Positions 34,587-44,830 of a DNA stretch of 64,000 bases are shown in pieces. The stretch comes from Candidatus Dechloromonas phosphorivorans (GTDB lineage Bacteria > Pseudomonadota > Gammaproteobacteria > Burkholderiales > Rhodocyclaceae): assembly GCA_016721185.1 (NCBI GenBank), contig JADKIP010000012.1:124001-188000 (forward strand), read 5' to 3'. How positions within the stretch are numbered: the stretch's first letter is position 1; each line of letters starts with the position of its first letter. A model generated the notes under the pieces. That model made no database searches. It had not been told where the DNA came from and was given only the letters and a program-made list of their open reading frames with translations. Both the position numbers and the translations under genes were made by a program.

Positions 34587-34595
34587 CGAGCAAAA

Positions 34596-35756
34596 ATGCG
34601 GCAGCGCAGCATCCATCAGTCCACACCCACAACGCAAACCACTGTTGCCATGGGATTTGTCACCGGCATGCTGGCCGGTCTGGCTCGCCGGCAGATCGAC
34701 CCGGCACCGCTGCTGGCCGCCACCGAGATTAATCTTGCAGACACCGCCAACCGGGTACTGATCGAGCGCTACGCCGCGCTCTACAACCGGATCAATCGCG
34801 AACTGGACGATGAAGGTTTCGGCCTCTTCGCCCAACCGATGCGCCTTGGCAGTTTTGAATTCCTCTGCCGCGGTTGCCTGAGTGCCGCCACGCTGGACGA
34901 AGCCTTGCAACGCGCCAGCCGCTTTCTCCGCATCGTGCTGCCCGACCTGGCGGTCAGTGTGCGGCGCTCGCAAAGCCGGGCCGAACTGCTGATTACGGAA
35001 CGCCGACCACTCGGTAACGCGCCCCCTCCCCTTCAAGGGGAGGGCCGGGGTGGGGATGGGTCATTCACGGTCACCCATCCCCCTCCCAACCTCCCCCTTG
35101 AAGGGGGAGGCGTAAACGACCCCGGCCGCATCTTCGCCTTCGAATGGCTGCTCCGTCTGCTGCACGGTCTGAGCTGCTGGCTGGCCGGGCGCGGCCTGGC
35201 GCTGGATAGCGTGATCTTTCCCTACCATCGCCCGCAGCACGCCGACGACTACGCCCTGATCTTCACTGAGGATTCCCGTTTCGCGCCGACGCTGGCCAGC
35301 GGTGTCGGCACGCTGGTCGCCAGCTTCAATGCCAACCTGCTCGACCTGCCGATCCGCCGCGACGAAGCCGCCCTCACCGCCTTCCTCGATGGCGCGCCGG
35401 GCAAGATCACGACGCTCTACCGGCGCGACCGCGAAATGGTCATCCGCGTCCGCGACCTGCTGCGCGCCGCATTGCCGACGACGCTCAGCCTCGACGATAT
35501 AGCCGACCGCCTGCATCTTTCGCCACGCACCATCCACCGCCGCCTGGAAGACGAAGGGGCCAGTTTTCGCAGCATCAAGGACGCCTTGCGCCGCGACATG
35601 GCGCTCTCTCGCCTGACTAAAACCAGGGATTCAATTGCCGATGTCGCCGCCGACCTCGGCTATGCCGACACCTCGGCCTTTTATCGGGCATTCGTTGAAT
35701 GGACGGGAATGGCGCCGCTGCATTACCGGCGAAAATGGTTGGGCGAGGCCGCTTAA
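34596..35756 (+). CDS. AraC family regulator (OruR/ArgR type) carrying an in-frame repeat insertion
   Basis: A 386-residue regulator with an arabinose-binding-like domain of the OruR/ArgR type (AALYNRINRELDDEGFGLFAQPM near 60). The C-terminal AraC HTH is at about 290-380 (LSLDDIADRLHLSPRTIHRRLE, then ADLGYADTSAFYRAF). Residues about 142-172 (PPPLQGEGRGGDGSFTVTHP onward) are encoded by a GC-rich palindromic element and interrupt the family pattern without breaking the frame. An alternative start is ATG 34650; neither has a strong ribosome site. Divergent from icmF, so it may control it. Its stop codon overlaps that of the convergent HD-GYP gene. Confidence 0.88.
   Translation: MRQRSIHQSTPTTQTTVAMGFVTGMLAGLARRQIDPAPLLAATEINLADTANRVLIERYAALYNRINRELDDEGFGLFAQPMRLGSFEFLCRGCLSAATLDEALQRASRFLRIVLPDLAVSVRRSQSRAELLITERRPLGNAPPPLQGEGRGGDGSFTVTHPPPNLPLEGGGVNDPGRIFAFEWLLRLLHGLSCWLAGRGLALDSVIFPYHRPQHADDYALIFTEDSRFAPTLASGVGTLVASFNANLLDLPIRRDEAALTAFLDGAPGKITTLYRRDREMVIRVRDLLRAALPTTLSLDDIADRLHLSPRTIHRRLEDEGASFRSIKDALRRDMALSRLTKTRDSIADVAADLGYADTSAFYRAFVEWTGMAPLHYRRKWLGEAA
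35021..35112. repeat. Palindromic repeat element inserted in a coding gene
   Basis: A 92-base imperfect palindrome. The left half begins CCCCCTCCCCTTCAAGGGGA and ends GGGGATGGGT; the right half mirrors it and ends CCTTGAAGGGGGAGG. Each half contains its own smaller palindrome around TTCAAGGGG. Such CCTCCCCTTCAAGGGGAGG units are common dispersed elements in proteobacteria. Here it adds roughly 30 codons to the AraC-type gene. Confidence 0.88.
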
Positions 35757-37030
35757 CTCGGCTTATCCGTCGTAAAGAAATAGGACAAGCGTTGCCGTGG
35801 ATTCATCCATTGAAGAACATCAGGCGGAAGGCTTGAAGGACGAAGTACCTCCTCGATTTTGAGTCCAGCGACCAAAGACAGGTCGACCGTTGGTGCTTCC
35901 CGCTTATCCACTTCCGGGCTGTAGATCAAAACAATCGGCCGCAGGCTCTCCTTGCTTGACGAAACCACCAGCGCAAGGGACTCATCATTTAGTTGTACCA
36001 GCGAACCGGGTGGATAAACACCCAGCAACTTGATCAGCGTACCGAGCAAGCGTTGATCAAATTTTGAAGATTCCAGTTTGAAGAGACGGGCCAGCGCCTC
36101 CGAGGGCATTACTGCCTCCCGGCCTGGTGACTCTGGAGAGCAAAGTCTGTCGTACCGATCCGCCAAGGCAACAATGCGCGCAATCGGCCCGGGATTTTTT
36201 TTCCCGGTCGGCCAGCCGGTTCCATCCAGAAACTCATGATGATCGGCAATACCCGAGAGGGCTGCGGGGCCAAATACTCCGGAAAGCGTCGCCAGTTCAA
36301 GGCCGTAGGCACCGTGCTCGCGATAAAACGACTCTTCGTGCTTGGCCCGTAGCTTGCTCTTAAGAATGTGCGCGGGAATGTTAAATTTACCCACATCATG
36401 CGCCAGCGAACCCAAAGCCAGTTCAGCCAATTGAGCCTCATTCAAGCCGACGCTCTTGCCCATCAGCATGGCAAGCGTCATGACATTTAGCGCATGAAAC
36501 TGAGGACCGTCCCCCTCCTTGTCACCCAGCAAATGGAGCAAAACCTCTTGCCCCTGGGCAATCTGGTTCGCTGTATTTTGTGAGAGATCCCGCAGTTGAG
36601 CACCTGCCACCTTCGGTGCACGCCCCATTCCAAGCATGGCTTCCCGAGTCACTCGTGCGGCCTGTTCCCAGGCTCGGTCAGCCCGTGCGGCAACATCTTT
36701 CTGTTGCCAGAGACGATCATGCTTCACCTTGTTCTGGCGCTGCATCTCCCGCGCAAAATCAGCCTCGGCAACGGCGTCTGGCGCGGGAAGCGCATCCAGT
36801 TCGGTACGCTCAACCAAGGGGGTTGGGCTGGCTGTACTTTTTCCCGGGTAGTAATAAAGTTTCCCGGGAATCGACAGCGCCTTAATCATCGCAACTTGTT
36901 TATCGTCACTGATCTTGAATCGATTGTAGAGAAAGGGATGATCGTCCCAGGAGAGATCGAGCCAGACATGCAATCCAATGACAACTTGTGAGGTGTCGAT
37001 GGAAACAGGCTTTTCCGGTTTTTTCCACAT
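35753..37030 (-). CDS. HD-GYP domain protein (c-di-GMP phosphodiesterase family)
   Basis: Start taken at ATG 37030; the frame also opens at TTG 37045. The 425-residue protein has an N-terminal region of about 130 residues resembling DUF3391 (VVIGLHVWLDLSWDDHPFLYNRF). The HD-GYP domain follows, with LGSLAHDVGKFNIPAHIL near 208 (the HD pair) and HHEFLDGTGWPTG near 262. The canonical GYP is GWP here, a change that may alter activity. If active it would hydrolyse c-di-GMP. Convergent with the AraC-type gene, sharing the TTAA at 35753-35756. Confidence 0.88.
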   Translation of the reverse strand: MWKKPEKPVSIDTSQVVIGLHVWLDLSWDDHPFLYNRFKISDDKQVAMIKALSIPGKLYYYPGKSTASPTPLVERTELDALPAPDAVAEADFAREMQRQNKVKHDRLWQQKDVAARADRAWEQAARVTREAMLGMGRAPKVAGAQLRDLSQNTANQIAQGQEVLLHLLGDKEGDGPQFHALNVMTLAMLMGKSVGLNEAQLAELALGSLAHDVGKFNIPAHILKSKLRAKHEESFYREHGAYGLELATLSGVFGPAALSGIADHHEFLDGTGWPTGKKNPGPIARIVALADRYDRLCSPESPGREAVMPSEALARLFKLESSKFDQRLLGTLIKLLGVYPPGSLVQLNDESLALVVSSSKESLRPIVLIYSPEVDKREAPTVDLSLVAGLKIEEVLRPSSLPPDVLQWMNPRQRLSYFFTTDKPS

Positions 37031-37200
37031 GATAAATTTGGCCAATTCTCATCAAAATTTTGTAACAGTATGAAGAGAGAATCGGCTCAAGACAATGTCG
37101 TTTTATGCAGCCATGCAAATTGTCTTTATCAAGTGGATAACCAATGCTGAGCACTGCCCATAAGCGAGCAGGTTCAGCCGATGGGCCAGCAACCAGTCCT

Positions 37201-37959
37201 TCAGGTCGACTTTTCTTCGCGAACGTAAGGCTCGCGCAGATCGACCGGCTTGACCACCGTCTTGCGCATCCGGATGTTGAGCATTTCGACACCAACCGAG
37301 AAAGCCATCGCGAAGTAGATGTAACCCTTCGGCACGTGGTGGCCGAAGCCGTCGGCAATCAGCACGACGCCGACAACGACCAGGAAGGAAAGGGCCAGCA
37401 TCTTGATCGTCGGGTGATTCGAGACGAATTCACCGATCGAGCGGGCGAACAGCATCATCAGGCCGACCGAGGCAACCACCGCGGCAATCATCACGCCGAC
37501 TTGGCTAACCATGCCGACCGCGGTAATGATCGAATCCAGCGAAAACACCAGGTCGATAACGATGATCTGGCCAATCACGCCGGCAAAGCTGGAGGCCACC
37601 TTGTGCGATTCGGAACCCTCCTCGCCTTCGAGCAACTGGTGCACTTCGCCGGTACTTTTCCAGATCAGGAAGAGGCCGCCGGCAATCAGAATCAGGTCGC
37701 GCCCGGAGATGCCGGTACCGAACAGGGTCACGACCGGCTCGGTCAGGCCAACGATCCACGACAAGACCAGCAGCAGGCCGATACGCATGAACATGGCGAG
37801 GAACAGGCCGATGCGGCGCGCCAGTTCCTGTTTTTCCTTCGGCAGTTTGTCGACCAGGATGGAGATGAAAATGATGTTGTCGATACCGAGCACCAGTTCC
37901 AGCGCGGTCAGCGTCAGGAAGGCGATCCAGATTTCGGGGGATAGCAGAATTTCGAGCAT
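37201..37959 (-). CDS. TerC family integral membrane protein (YgdQ/YoaE type)
   Basis: A 252-residue protein from ATG 37959; the frame extends to TTG 37977. It has about seven membrane helices. The paired acidic motifs LELVLGIDNIIFISIL near residue 23 and VIDLVFSLDSIITAVGM near 134 are the TerC-family metal or ion sites. It is the second TerC-family protein in the window but belongs to the shorter subfamily and lacks a riboswitch leader. Function within the family is not settled; metal export is possible. Confidence 0.88.
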   Translation of the reverse strand: MLEILLSPEIWIAFLTLTALELVLGIDNIIFISILVDKLPKEKQELARRIGLFLAMFMRIGLLLVLSWIVGLTEPVVTLFGTGISGRDLILIAGGLFLIWKSTGEVHQLLEGEEGSESHKVASSFAGVIGQIIVIDLVFSLDSIITAVGMVSQVGVMIAAVVASVGLMMLFARSIGEFVSNHPTIKMLALSFLVVVGVVLIADGFGHHVPKGYIYFAMAFSVGVEMLNIRMRKTVVKPVDLREPYVREEKST

Positions 37960-38065
37960 GGTCGTTGGCGCAGTCAAAAAATATAGGGGGCTATTTTAGA
38001 GCCCGGCGTCAGCGATAGCGCCCGGAACGACACCCCTAACAGTTCGATAAAACCGAACAGTCAAC

Positions 38066-38100
38066 GAAAACGGGTGCCTCGCTAGCGCCAGGCACCCGTT
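38066..38100 (-). terminator. Terminator downstream of gpmI
   Basis: ACGGGTGCCT (38070-38079) and AGGCACCCGT (38090-38099) form a 10-bp stem with a 10-base loop. On the minus strand it is followed by TTTTC, consistent with termination of gpmI. Confidence 0.7.
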
Positions 38101-38118
38101 TGTTAACTGCTGTAGGGC

Positions 38119-39759
38119 CTATTTGATGTCGAGCAGGCTTTCGTCCCACTTCGCGTGCTTTTCCAGCCCGATCAGGTTGGCGACCGTGGCGGCAATATTC
38201 GATAGCCCGGCTTTTTCGGTCTGCTGCAAACCCAGCTTGCCGCCGCTCACGTTGTCGTAAAGGATCAGCGGCACGGAATTCAGCGTGTGCGCCGTCTTCG
38301 CCTTGAACGAACCATCCGGATGCTGCGCCGGCTGTTTGGTTTTCTTGTCGACTTCGTACATTTCATCGGCATTGCCGTGGTCGGCGGTAATCAGCGCGAC
38401 GCCGCCCATCGCGTCGATCACCGGCAGAATGCGCGCCAGTTGCAGATCGACCGCCTCGACCGACATTGTCGCGGCGCGGAAATTGCCGGTATGGCCAACC
38501 ATGTCGCCATTGGCGAAATTGCAGCGCAGCGTCTTGTACTGGCCGCTTTTCAGCGCGGCGATCATCGCATCGGCGATTTCAGCCGCCTTCATCCACGGCC
38601 GCTGCTCGAAAGGCACGACATCGCTCGGCACTTCCTGATAAGTCTCGCCCTCGAACTTGCCGGAGCGGTTGCCGTTCCAGAAATAGGTCACGTGACCGAA
38701 TTTCTGTGTTTCGGAGCAGGCAAACTGGGTGACGCCCGCCTTGCTGAACCACTCGCCCATGGTGTCCTTGATCGCCGGCGGGGCGACCAGGAAGCGCTTG
38801 GGCAATTGCAGGTCGCCGTCGTATTGCAGCATGCCGGCGTAGGTGACTTTCGGCACGCGGACACGGTCGAACTTGTCGAAACTCGCTTCCTCGAAAGCGC
38901 GGGTAATTTCAATTGCCCGGTCGCCACGGAAGTTGAAGAAGACCACCGAATCGCCATCCTCGATGCTGCCGATCGGCCGGCCATTTTCACCGATCACAAA
39001 AGGCGGCAGATCCTGATCGATCGTGCCCGGATTTTGCTCGCGCAGGCCGTTGACCGCAGCAGTGGCGTTGGCGAACTGCTGACCTTCGCCCAGCACATGG
39101 ATTTTCCAGCCTTTGTCGACCATCGCCCAGTTGGCATCGTAGCGATCCATCGTGATGTTCTGACGACCGCCACCGGAAGCGATGCGGGCATCGAAGCCAT
39201 CACCGCTAATCTCGGCCAGAAACGCCTCGAAGGGCACGACATATTCCAGCGCACTGGTTTCCGGCACATCGCGGCCATCGAGCAAGGCATGAATACGTAC
39301 CATATTGACACCTTCAGCCTTGGCCTGAACAACCATCGCCTTCAAATGATCGATATGGCTATGGACGTTGCCATCGGAAAACAGGCCGATGAAATGCACC
39401 ACACCGCGACCGGCTTTCGCCCCGGCCACGATCTGCTGCCACGCCTCGCCCTGCCAGATGGCGCCGGAAGCAATCGCGTCGGCAACCAGCGCCGCGCCCT
39501 GGCTATAAACCTGGCCGGCGCCGATGGCGTTGTGGCCAACCTCGGAATTCCCCATGTCGTCATCGGACGGCATGCCGACGGCGGTGCCGTGGGCGCGTAA
39601 TTTGATGTTCGGATAATCGGCAAACAAGCGGTCCAGCGTCGGCTTGCGCGCCGCGGCAATGGCGCTGCCGACATCGGACTTGGGAATGCCATAGCCATCC
39701 ATGACGATGACGACGACCGGGCCGGGAACTCCAGCAAATGAAGACAGCTTTTGCAGCAT
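38119..39759 (-). CDS. gpmI: 2,3-bisphosphoglycerate-independent phosphoglycerate mutase
   Basis: Start at ATG 39759 with AGGTGG upstream; the frame opens at GTG 39768. About 546 residues. VVIVMDGYGI near 17 carries the first metal-binding Asp, MGNSEVGHNAIGAG near 69 the catalytic Ser in the phosphatase-like domain, and ALITADHGNADEMYE near 445 further Mn ligands. It interconverts 3- and 2-phosphoglycerate in glycolysis and gluconeogenesis. It is a single-gene unit with its own terminator. Confidence 0.96.
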   Translation of the reverse strand: MLQKLSSFAGVPGPVVVIVMDGYGIPKSDVGSAIAAARKPTLDRLFADYPNIKLRAHGTAVGMPSDDDMGNSEVGHNAIGAGQVYSQGAALVADAIASGAIWQGEAWQQIVAGAKAGRGVVHFIGLFSDGNVHSHIDHLKAMVVQAKAEGVNMVRIHALLDGRDVPETSALEYVVPFEAFLAEISGDGFDARIASGGGRQNITMDRYDANWAMVDKGWKIHVLGEGQQFANATAAVNGLREQNPGTIDQDLPPFVIGENGRPIGSIEDGDSVVFFNFRGDRAIEITRAFEEASFDKFDRVRVPKVTYAGMLQYDGDLQLPKRFLVAPPAIKDTMGEWFSKAGVTQFACSETQKFGHVTYFWNGNRSGKFEGETYQEVPSDVVPFEQRPWMKAAEIADAMIAALKSGQYKTLRCNFANGDMVGHTGNFRAATMSVEAVDLQLARILPVIDAMGGVALITADHGNADEMYEVDKKTKQPAQHPDGSFKAKTAHTLNSVPLILYDNVSGGKLGLQQTEKAGLSNIAATVANLIGLEKHAKWDESLLDIK

Positions 39760-39995
39760 TGATTCCACCTATAAAAGACTGAAGCGCACAAATTCGCCGA
39801 GCAAAATTCCCCGCTCTAGCAAAAATCATTAAATTTCTCGAACAAGCCCGTCCAACGGGAACAGCGGGGACAAATACCTATCAAATGCCTCGAATTGCCG
39901 TAATTAAGCAGTACTTCCCCGGATATGCAGGCATTTTGCCTTGCCTTATAGTTTGCCGCCAATTTTTGTAGCGCATTGCGACCAGAGAGTCAGGG

Positions 39996-42969
39996 ATGAA
40001 AAAAACAGCGAAAAACACCGCCCCCCGAAGGCGTCAGCAAAAAAAACGAATCTGTTTCGCCAGCCGATCAGCCGGAAATACTGACTGAAGATGCCGAACT
40101 GGCATCGCCAAACGAACGTCGTTTCATCGTTGCCATCGGGGCTTCGGCGGGCGGCCTTGAGGCGCTCACCGCCTTCGTTTCCAGCCTGCCGACTGACCTG
40201 AATGTGCCGTTTGTCGTGCTGCAGCATCTCTCGCCGAACTATCGCAGCATGATGGTGCAACTCCTCGCTCGCGCCACCGACCTCGAAGTCCGCGAGATTG
40301 AAGACAACAGCGTGCCGCTGCCCAACCACATTTACATCACGCCGCCGAATCGCAACCTCATTCTCGACAATGAGCGCTTCAAGCTGGTCGAGCCGGGCAT
40401 TGAGGTGCTGCCAAAACCATCGGTCAATACGTTCTTTCATTCGCTGGCGGAAACCCGCGGCGAGGACGCGATCGCGATTGTTCTCTCCGGCACTGGCAGC
40501 GATGGCGCCGCCGGGGCGCGGGCGATCAAGGCGGGCGGCGGCCTGGTGTTTTCCCAGGACCCGCTCTCGGCCAAATACTCCGGCATGCCGCAGTCGACCA
40601 TCGACACCGGCTGCGCCGACTGGGTGCTTTCGCCGAGCGAGATCGCGCGTGAAGTCAGCATGATCGTCAAAAGCCAGGGCGCCGTTGTCTTGCATACCGA
40701 ACAGCCGGCGGCCAGCCCGACCACGCTGAAGTCCCTGCTTTACAAGGTGCAGCGTCATACCCAGGTTGATTTCTCCGGCTACAAGGAAGCCACCGTCTGG
40801 CGCCGTATCCTGCGCCGAATGGCAGCCAACCGGGTCAATGACATTGACGAATACCTCAACCTCGCCGAGAAAAACCCCGAGGAATACAACCAGCTGTGCA
40901 AGGAAATCCTGATCTCGGTCACGGCATTCTTCCGCGACCCGGCGGCTTTTGAAACGCTCAAGGCAACGCTCGAAGAACGGCTGGCGCACAAGCCGCCGGG
41001 CGAGGAAATCCGCATCTGGGTGCCTGGTTGCGCCACCGGCGAAGAGGCTTATTCAATCGCCATCCTGCTCTTCGAAATTCTCGGCGACCGGCGGCACGGC
41101 ACCAAGATCCAGATTTTTGCCACCGACCTCGATCTGCCGGCCATGGCCAACGCCCGCCGCGGCCTGTATTCGGAATCCAGCCTGAGCGTACTTTCGCCGG
41201 CCTTGATCAGTCGCTATTTCCACCCGCAGGGCGACGCCTACGAAGTGATCAAACCACTGCGCGAAGCGGTGGTTTTCGCCCGGCAAAACGTCCTGCAAGA
41301 CCCGCCTTTCCTGCGCCTCGACCTGATCAGCTGCCGCAACCTGCTGATCTATTTCCAGAACCAGCTGCAGGAAAAGGTGCTCGACACCTTCCACTACGCG
41401 CTGGCTCAAAGCGGCCTGCTGTTCCTCGGCAAATCCGAGAGCATCTATCAGCGCGAAAGCCTGTTCGATGCCGTGGAGCGCGACCAGAAGCTTTTCCGCC
41501 GCAAGGAACTGACCACCGGCAACCCGTCCTTTGTCGCGATCGGGCTGGAAACTTCAAGCATCAGCCGCGCCCCCCTGCGGCGCCAGCGCACGGTGGAAGA
41601 GCGTTTTGCCGAAGCGGCTTTTGGCGCTTACGTACCGCCCAGCGTCATGGTCAATAGTCAGCTCGATGTGCTGCATGTCTTCGGCGATGTCAGCCGTTAC
41701 CTCAAAATCCCGGCCGGGCGGCTGGACTTCAATTTGCTCAATTTAATCGGTCGACCGTGGCGCACCGAGGTGCAGACGCTGGTACACCAGATGCAGCACA
41801 AACGCGCCTCGGTGAGTGGCCGCATCCATGCCGGCGAACATGAAGACCTGCCGATCCGTCTGGTCATTCATCCGGTGCCCGGCGAGTACGGCGAGCTGGC
41901 GGCCATCGTCAGCTTTGAACCCGTCTCCGAGGCAAAAGTCAGCGAGGCCACCAACGCGATTCGCCCCAGTGGCCTGCCCAGCCAGGAAATCGAGGAAGAA
42001 CTCGTCGCCACCCGCGAACACCTGCAAACCGTCATCGAAGAACTTGAAACCGCCAACGAGGAAACCCAGGCGCTGAACGAAGAGTTGCAGGCGGCAAACG
42101 AGGAGCTGCAAGCCTCGAATGAAGAGCTGCAGGCCTCCAACGAAGAGTTGCAATCGACCAACGAGGAACTGACTACGGTCAACGAGGAATTACAGGTAAA
42201 AACTGCCGAACTGGCGGAAACCAACACCGATCTGGAAAGTATCCAGAACAGTCTGGACAGCGCCATTCTGGTGGTCAGCGACCAGTTCCGGGTGCTGCGT
42301 TTCAACGAAACCGCCTCTCGTCTGCTCGACCTCAATTACGGCCGGATCGGCCACAGCGTCCGCGATGTATTTGCCGGCCACCCGCTCAATCTGGTCGTCG
42401 GCATGATCGAAGAGGTCATTCGCGAGCGCCGCCCGGTGGAGCAAACCGTCGAATACAACGGCCGCCACTTTGTCCTGCGCGGCGTGCCACGGCAAACCCG
42501 GCCCGGCGAATCACATGGCTGCGTCATGAGTCTGACCGACGAAAGCGCCCTGATCAACGCCCAGCGCCTGACCCGCGAAAGCCAGCAACGGCTCGCCGCA
42601 TTCATGGACCACGCGGCGATCAGCATGGCGGTCAAAGACACCGCAGGGCGTTACGAGTTCTGCAACCCGCGCTTTCAGGCGCTGGTGGATGCCTACGCCG
42701 ATGGCGCGCCGGTCCAGATTGTCGGCAAGACCGACATCCAGATTTTCCCGCCCGCCGTTGGCCAGCGCTTACGCGAACGCGACATTGAAGTGATGCGCCA
42801 AAACGCCCCCATTCAGGATGACCAACAGCTCGATCTGCCGAGCGGTCGGCTCAACTTCCTGGTCGTGCATTTCCCGCAAGTTGACGAGCACGGCACGCTG
42901 TTCGCCGTCGGCACCTTGATGACCGACATCACCGGCTACCACCTGTTGCTGGCCGATGAAAACATCTGA
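39996..42969 (+). CDS. CheB-CheR-PAS signalling protein (frameshift near the start)
   Basis: The open frame starts at GTG 40204, but the CheB motif IGASAGG is encoded upstream at 40135-40155 in the same frame, so the gene begins earlier. Dropping one C from the six-C run at 40021-40026 joins it to an ATG at 39996 (MKKTAKNTAPEGVSKKNE...). Domains: CheB methylesterase (Ser in ASAGG, His in LQHLSPN, Asp in SGTGSDG), CheR methyltransferase (WVPGCATGEEAYSIA; DLISCRNLLIYF). A heptad-like coiled coil of NEELQ repeats follows, then two PAS domains. No kinase. Such proteins act outside classical chemotaxis. Overlaps the histidine kinase gene by 14 bases. Confidence 0.87.
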
Positions 42970-44830
42970 TTGCGCCGCCTTGAGTGCCCATAGCCAGCTC
43001 GCCCCGACGCCGGAAAATCTGACGCATCTGCTTGAAGTAGTGAGCGAAGCGGTCATCGTCGTGCACCGCAACAGCGGCCGCTTGCTAGCGGCCAACAGCA
43101 ACGCCTGCACGCTTTATGGCTACCCCCGGCAAGTCTTGATGGATATGCGTTACCCCGATCTGGCGACGGAAACCAAGAGCGTCGTGGCGATTTTTTCCGA
43201 ACGCCGCGAACATGTGCCCTTGCGCTACCACCGGCGCTCCGACGGCCGGCATTTTCCGGTTGAGATGTCCTTGCGCTGGGCCGGCCGGGAGCCCGACGAC
43301 TACGCCTTTATCGCCATCCGCGACGTCTCGGAACTGTTCCGCCGCGAACGCCAGGACAAAAGCGACGGCCAGCGCTACCAGGCCCTGTTCAAAGCCGCGC
43401 CTTACCCGCTTTATCTGCTGAACAGCCGCGGCATCATCGTCGAAGCCAACACTGCGGCACTGGAACGCTACGCCTGCGAAATGTCCGATCTGATGGAGCA
43501 ACACATCAGCCGATTGCTCGATGATGACCAGCAGGCGCCGCGCTACTACCTGTCACGGCAGAGCTTTCTGCCGGCCCAATGGCACCGGCGGCTTGATGGC
43601 AGCCGCTTTCTGGCCGACATCCAGCTCTCCCGCCAGAAAGACAATGACGGGACGCAAACCCTGGTCGCGGTGCGCGACATCACCGAAGAGCGCGCCTTGC
43701 TTGAACGCCTGAAAGCCAGCGAGGAACGCTGGCGTTTTGCCCTGGAAGGACAGGGCGACGGCCTCTGGGACTGGAACCTGGAAAGCGCCGAACTGGTGGT
43801 CTCCGATGATTTTCGCGAGGCACTGGGTCTCACCTACGGCTCCGGCCAGGAAAACCTGGCTGCCTGGATCGGCAAAGTTCACCCGGAAGACACGCGAGCC
43901 CTGGAGCAGGCGCTGATTTCGCTGATGAAAGGAAACAGCACCCTGATCGAACATCAGTTGCGCGTCCGCTGCCGCAACGGCGACTACCGCTGGCTGTTTT
44001 TGCGCGGCAAGGTGATGGACTGGAACATGCAAGGCCGCGCCATGCGGATTGTCGGCAGCGTCCGTGACGTTGAAGAGGAAAAGCAGCAGGCGGATCACGA
44101 GCGGACGCGCAATGAGCAAATACTGCACACTGCCCGCCTGGTCAGCATGGGTGAAATCGCCTCGGCGCTGGCCCACGAAATCAATCAGCCGCTGACTGCA
44201 ATCTGCAATTTTTCGGCGGTCGCGCTCCACAAACTCAAGGCCAAAGGCCCTGAAAACGAGCTCTCCGGCCTGCTGCAAACCATCGCCGAGCAAGCCATGC
44301 GGGCCGGCCAGATTACCCATCAAATCCGCAGCTTCGTCAAAAAGGGCAAGACCACCCTGCGGCCGCTCTCAATCGACCGCCTGATCAGCAGCCTGCTGCC
44401 CCTCGCCGAGCTGCAGGCGAAATCATTTGATGCCTCGCTGAGCCTTGAAATTACCGCGCCACTGCCGCAGGTCATGGCCGACCAGGTGCAGGTTGAACAG
44501 CTTTTGCTCAACCTGATTCGCAACGGGCTGGAAGCCATGAAAGATTCGGCGGGCGCGCGCCGCCTGATCATCCGGGCCGCGATCGACGCCGAACAGATGT
44601 TGCGCATCGACGTGGTCGACCACGGCTGCGGCCTGCCGGAAACCATGCAAAACGGCCATTGGGAGACCTTCTACTCGAGCAAGGAGGATGGCTTGGGCAT
44701 GGGTCTTTCAATCTGCCGCTCAATTATCGAAAATCACCGTGGCCATATCTGGACCCTGCCGAACCCGAACGGCGGAACCACTTTCTGTTTCACGCTGCCC
44801 ATCCTGCCGGAAGAATCCCATGCTGACTGA
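42956..44830 (+). CDS. PAS-domain sensor histidine kinase (FixL-like)
   Basis: A 624-residue kinase without membrane helices. Three PAS regions lie at about residues 20-130, 140-250 and 255-380 (the last with WDWNLESAELVVSDDF and the PAC motif). The dimerisation box is SMGEIASALAHEINQPLTAI near 398, with the phospho-acceptor His. Then come the N box LLLNLIRNGLEAM and G box GLGMGLSICRSII. It probably phosphorylates the FixJ-like regulator encoded by the next gene, which overlaps it by 11 bases. No haem-ligand His could be assigned, so the signal is open. Confidence 0.93.
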   Translation: MKTSDCAALSAHSQLAPTPENLTHLLEVVSEAVIVVHRNSGRLLAANSNACTLYGYPRQVLMDMRYPDLATETKSVVAIFSERREHVPLRYHRRSDGRHFPVEMSLRWAGREPDDYAFIAIRDVSELFRRERQDKSDGQRYQALFKAAPYPLYLLNSRGIIVEANTAALERYACEMSDLMEQHISRLLDDDQQAPRYYLSRQSFLPAQWHRRLDGSRFLADIQLSRQKDNDGTQTLVAVRDITEERALLERLKASEERWRFALEGQGDGLWDWNLESAELVVSDDFREALGLTYGSGQENLAAWIGKVHPEDTRALEQALISLMKGNSTLIEHQLRVRCRNGDYRWLFLRGKVMDWNMQGRAMRIVGSVRDVEEEKQQADHERTRNEQILHTARLVSMGEIASALAHEINQPLTAICNFSAVALHKLKAKGPENELSGLLQTIAEQAMRAGQITHQIRSFVKKGKTTLRPLSIDRLISSLLPLAELQAKSFDASLSLEITAPLPQVMADQVQVEQLLLNLIRNGLEAMKDSAGARRLIIRAAIDAEQMLRIDVVDHGCGLPETMQNGHWETFYSSKEDGLGMGLSICRSIIENHRGHIWTLPNPNGGTTFCFTLPILPEESHAD

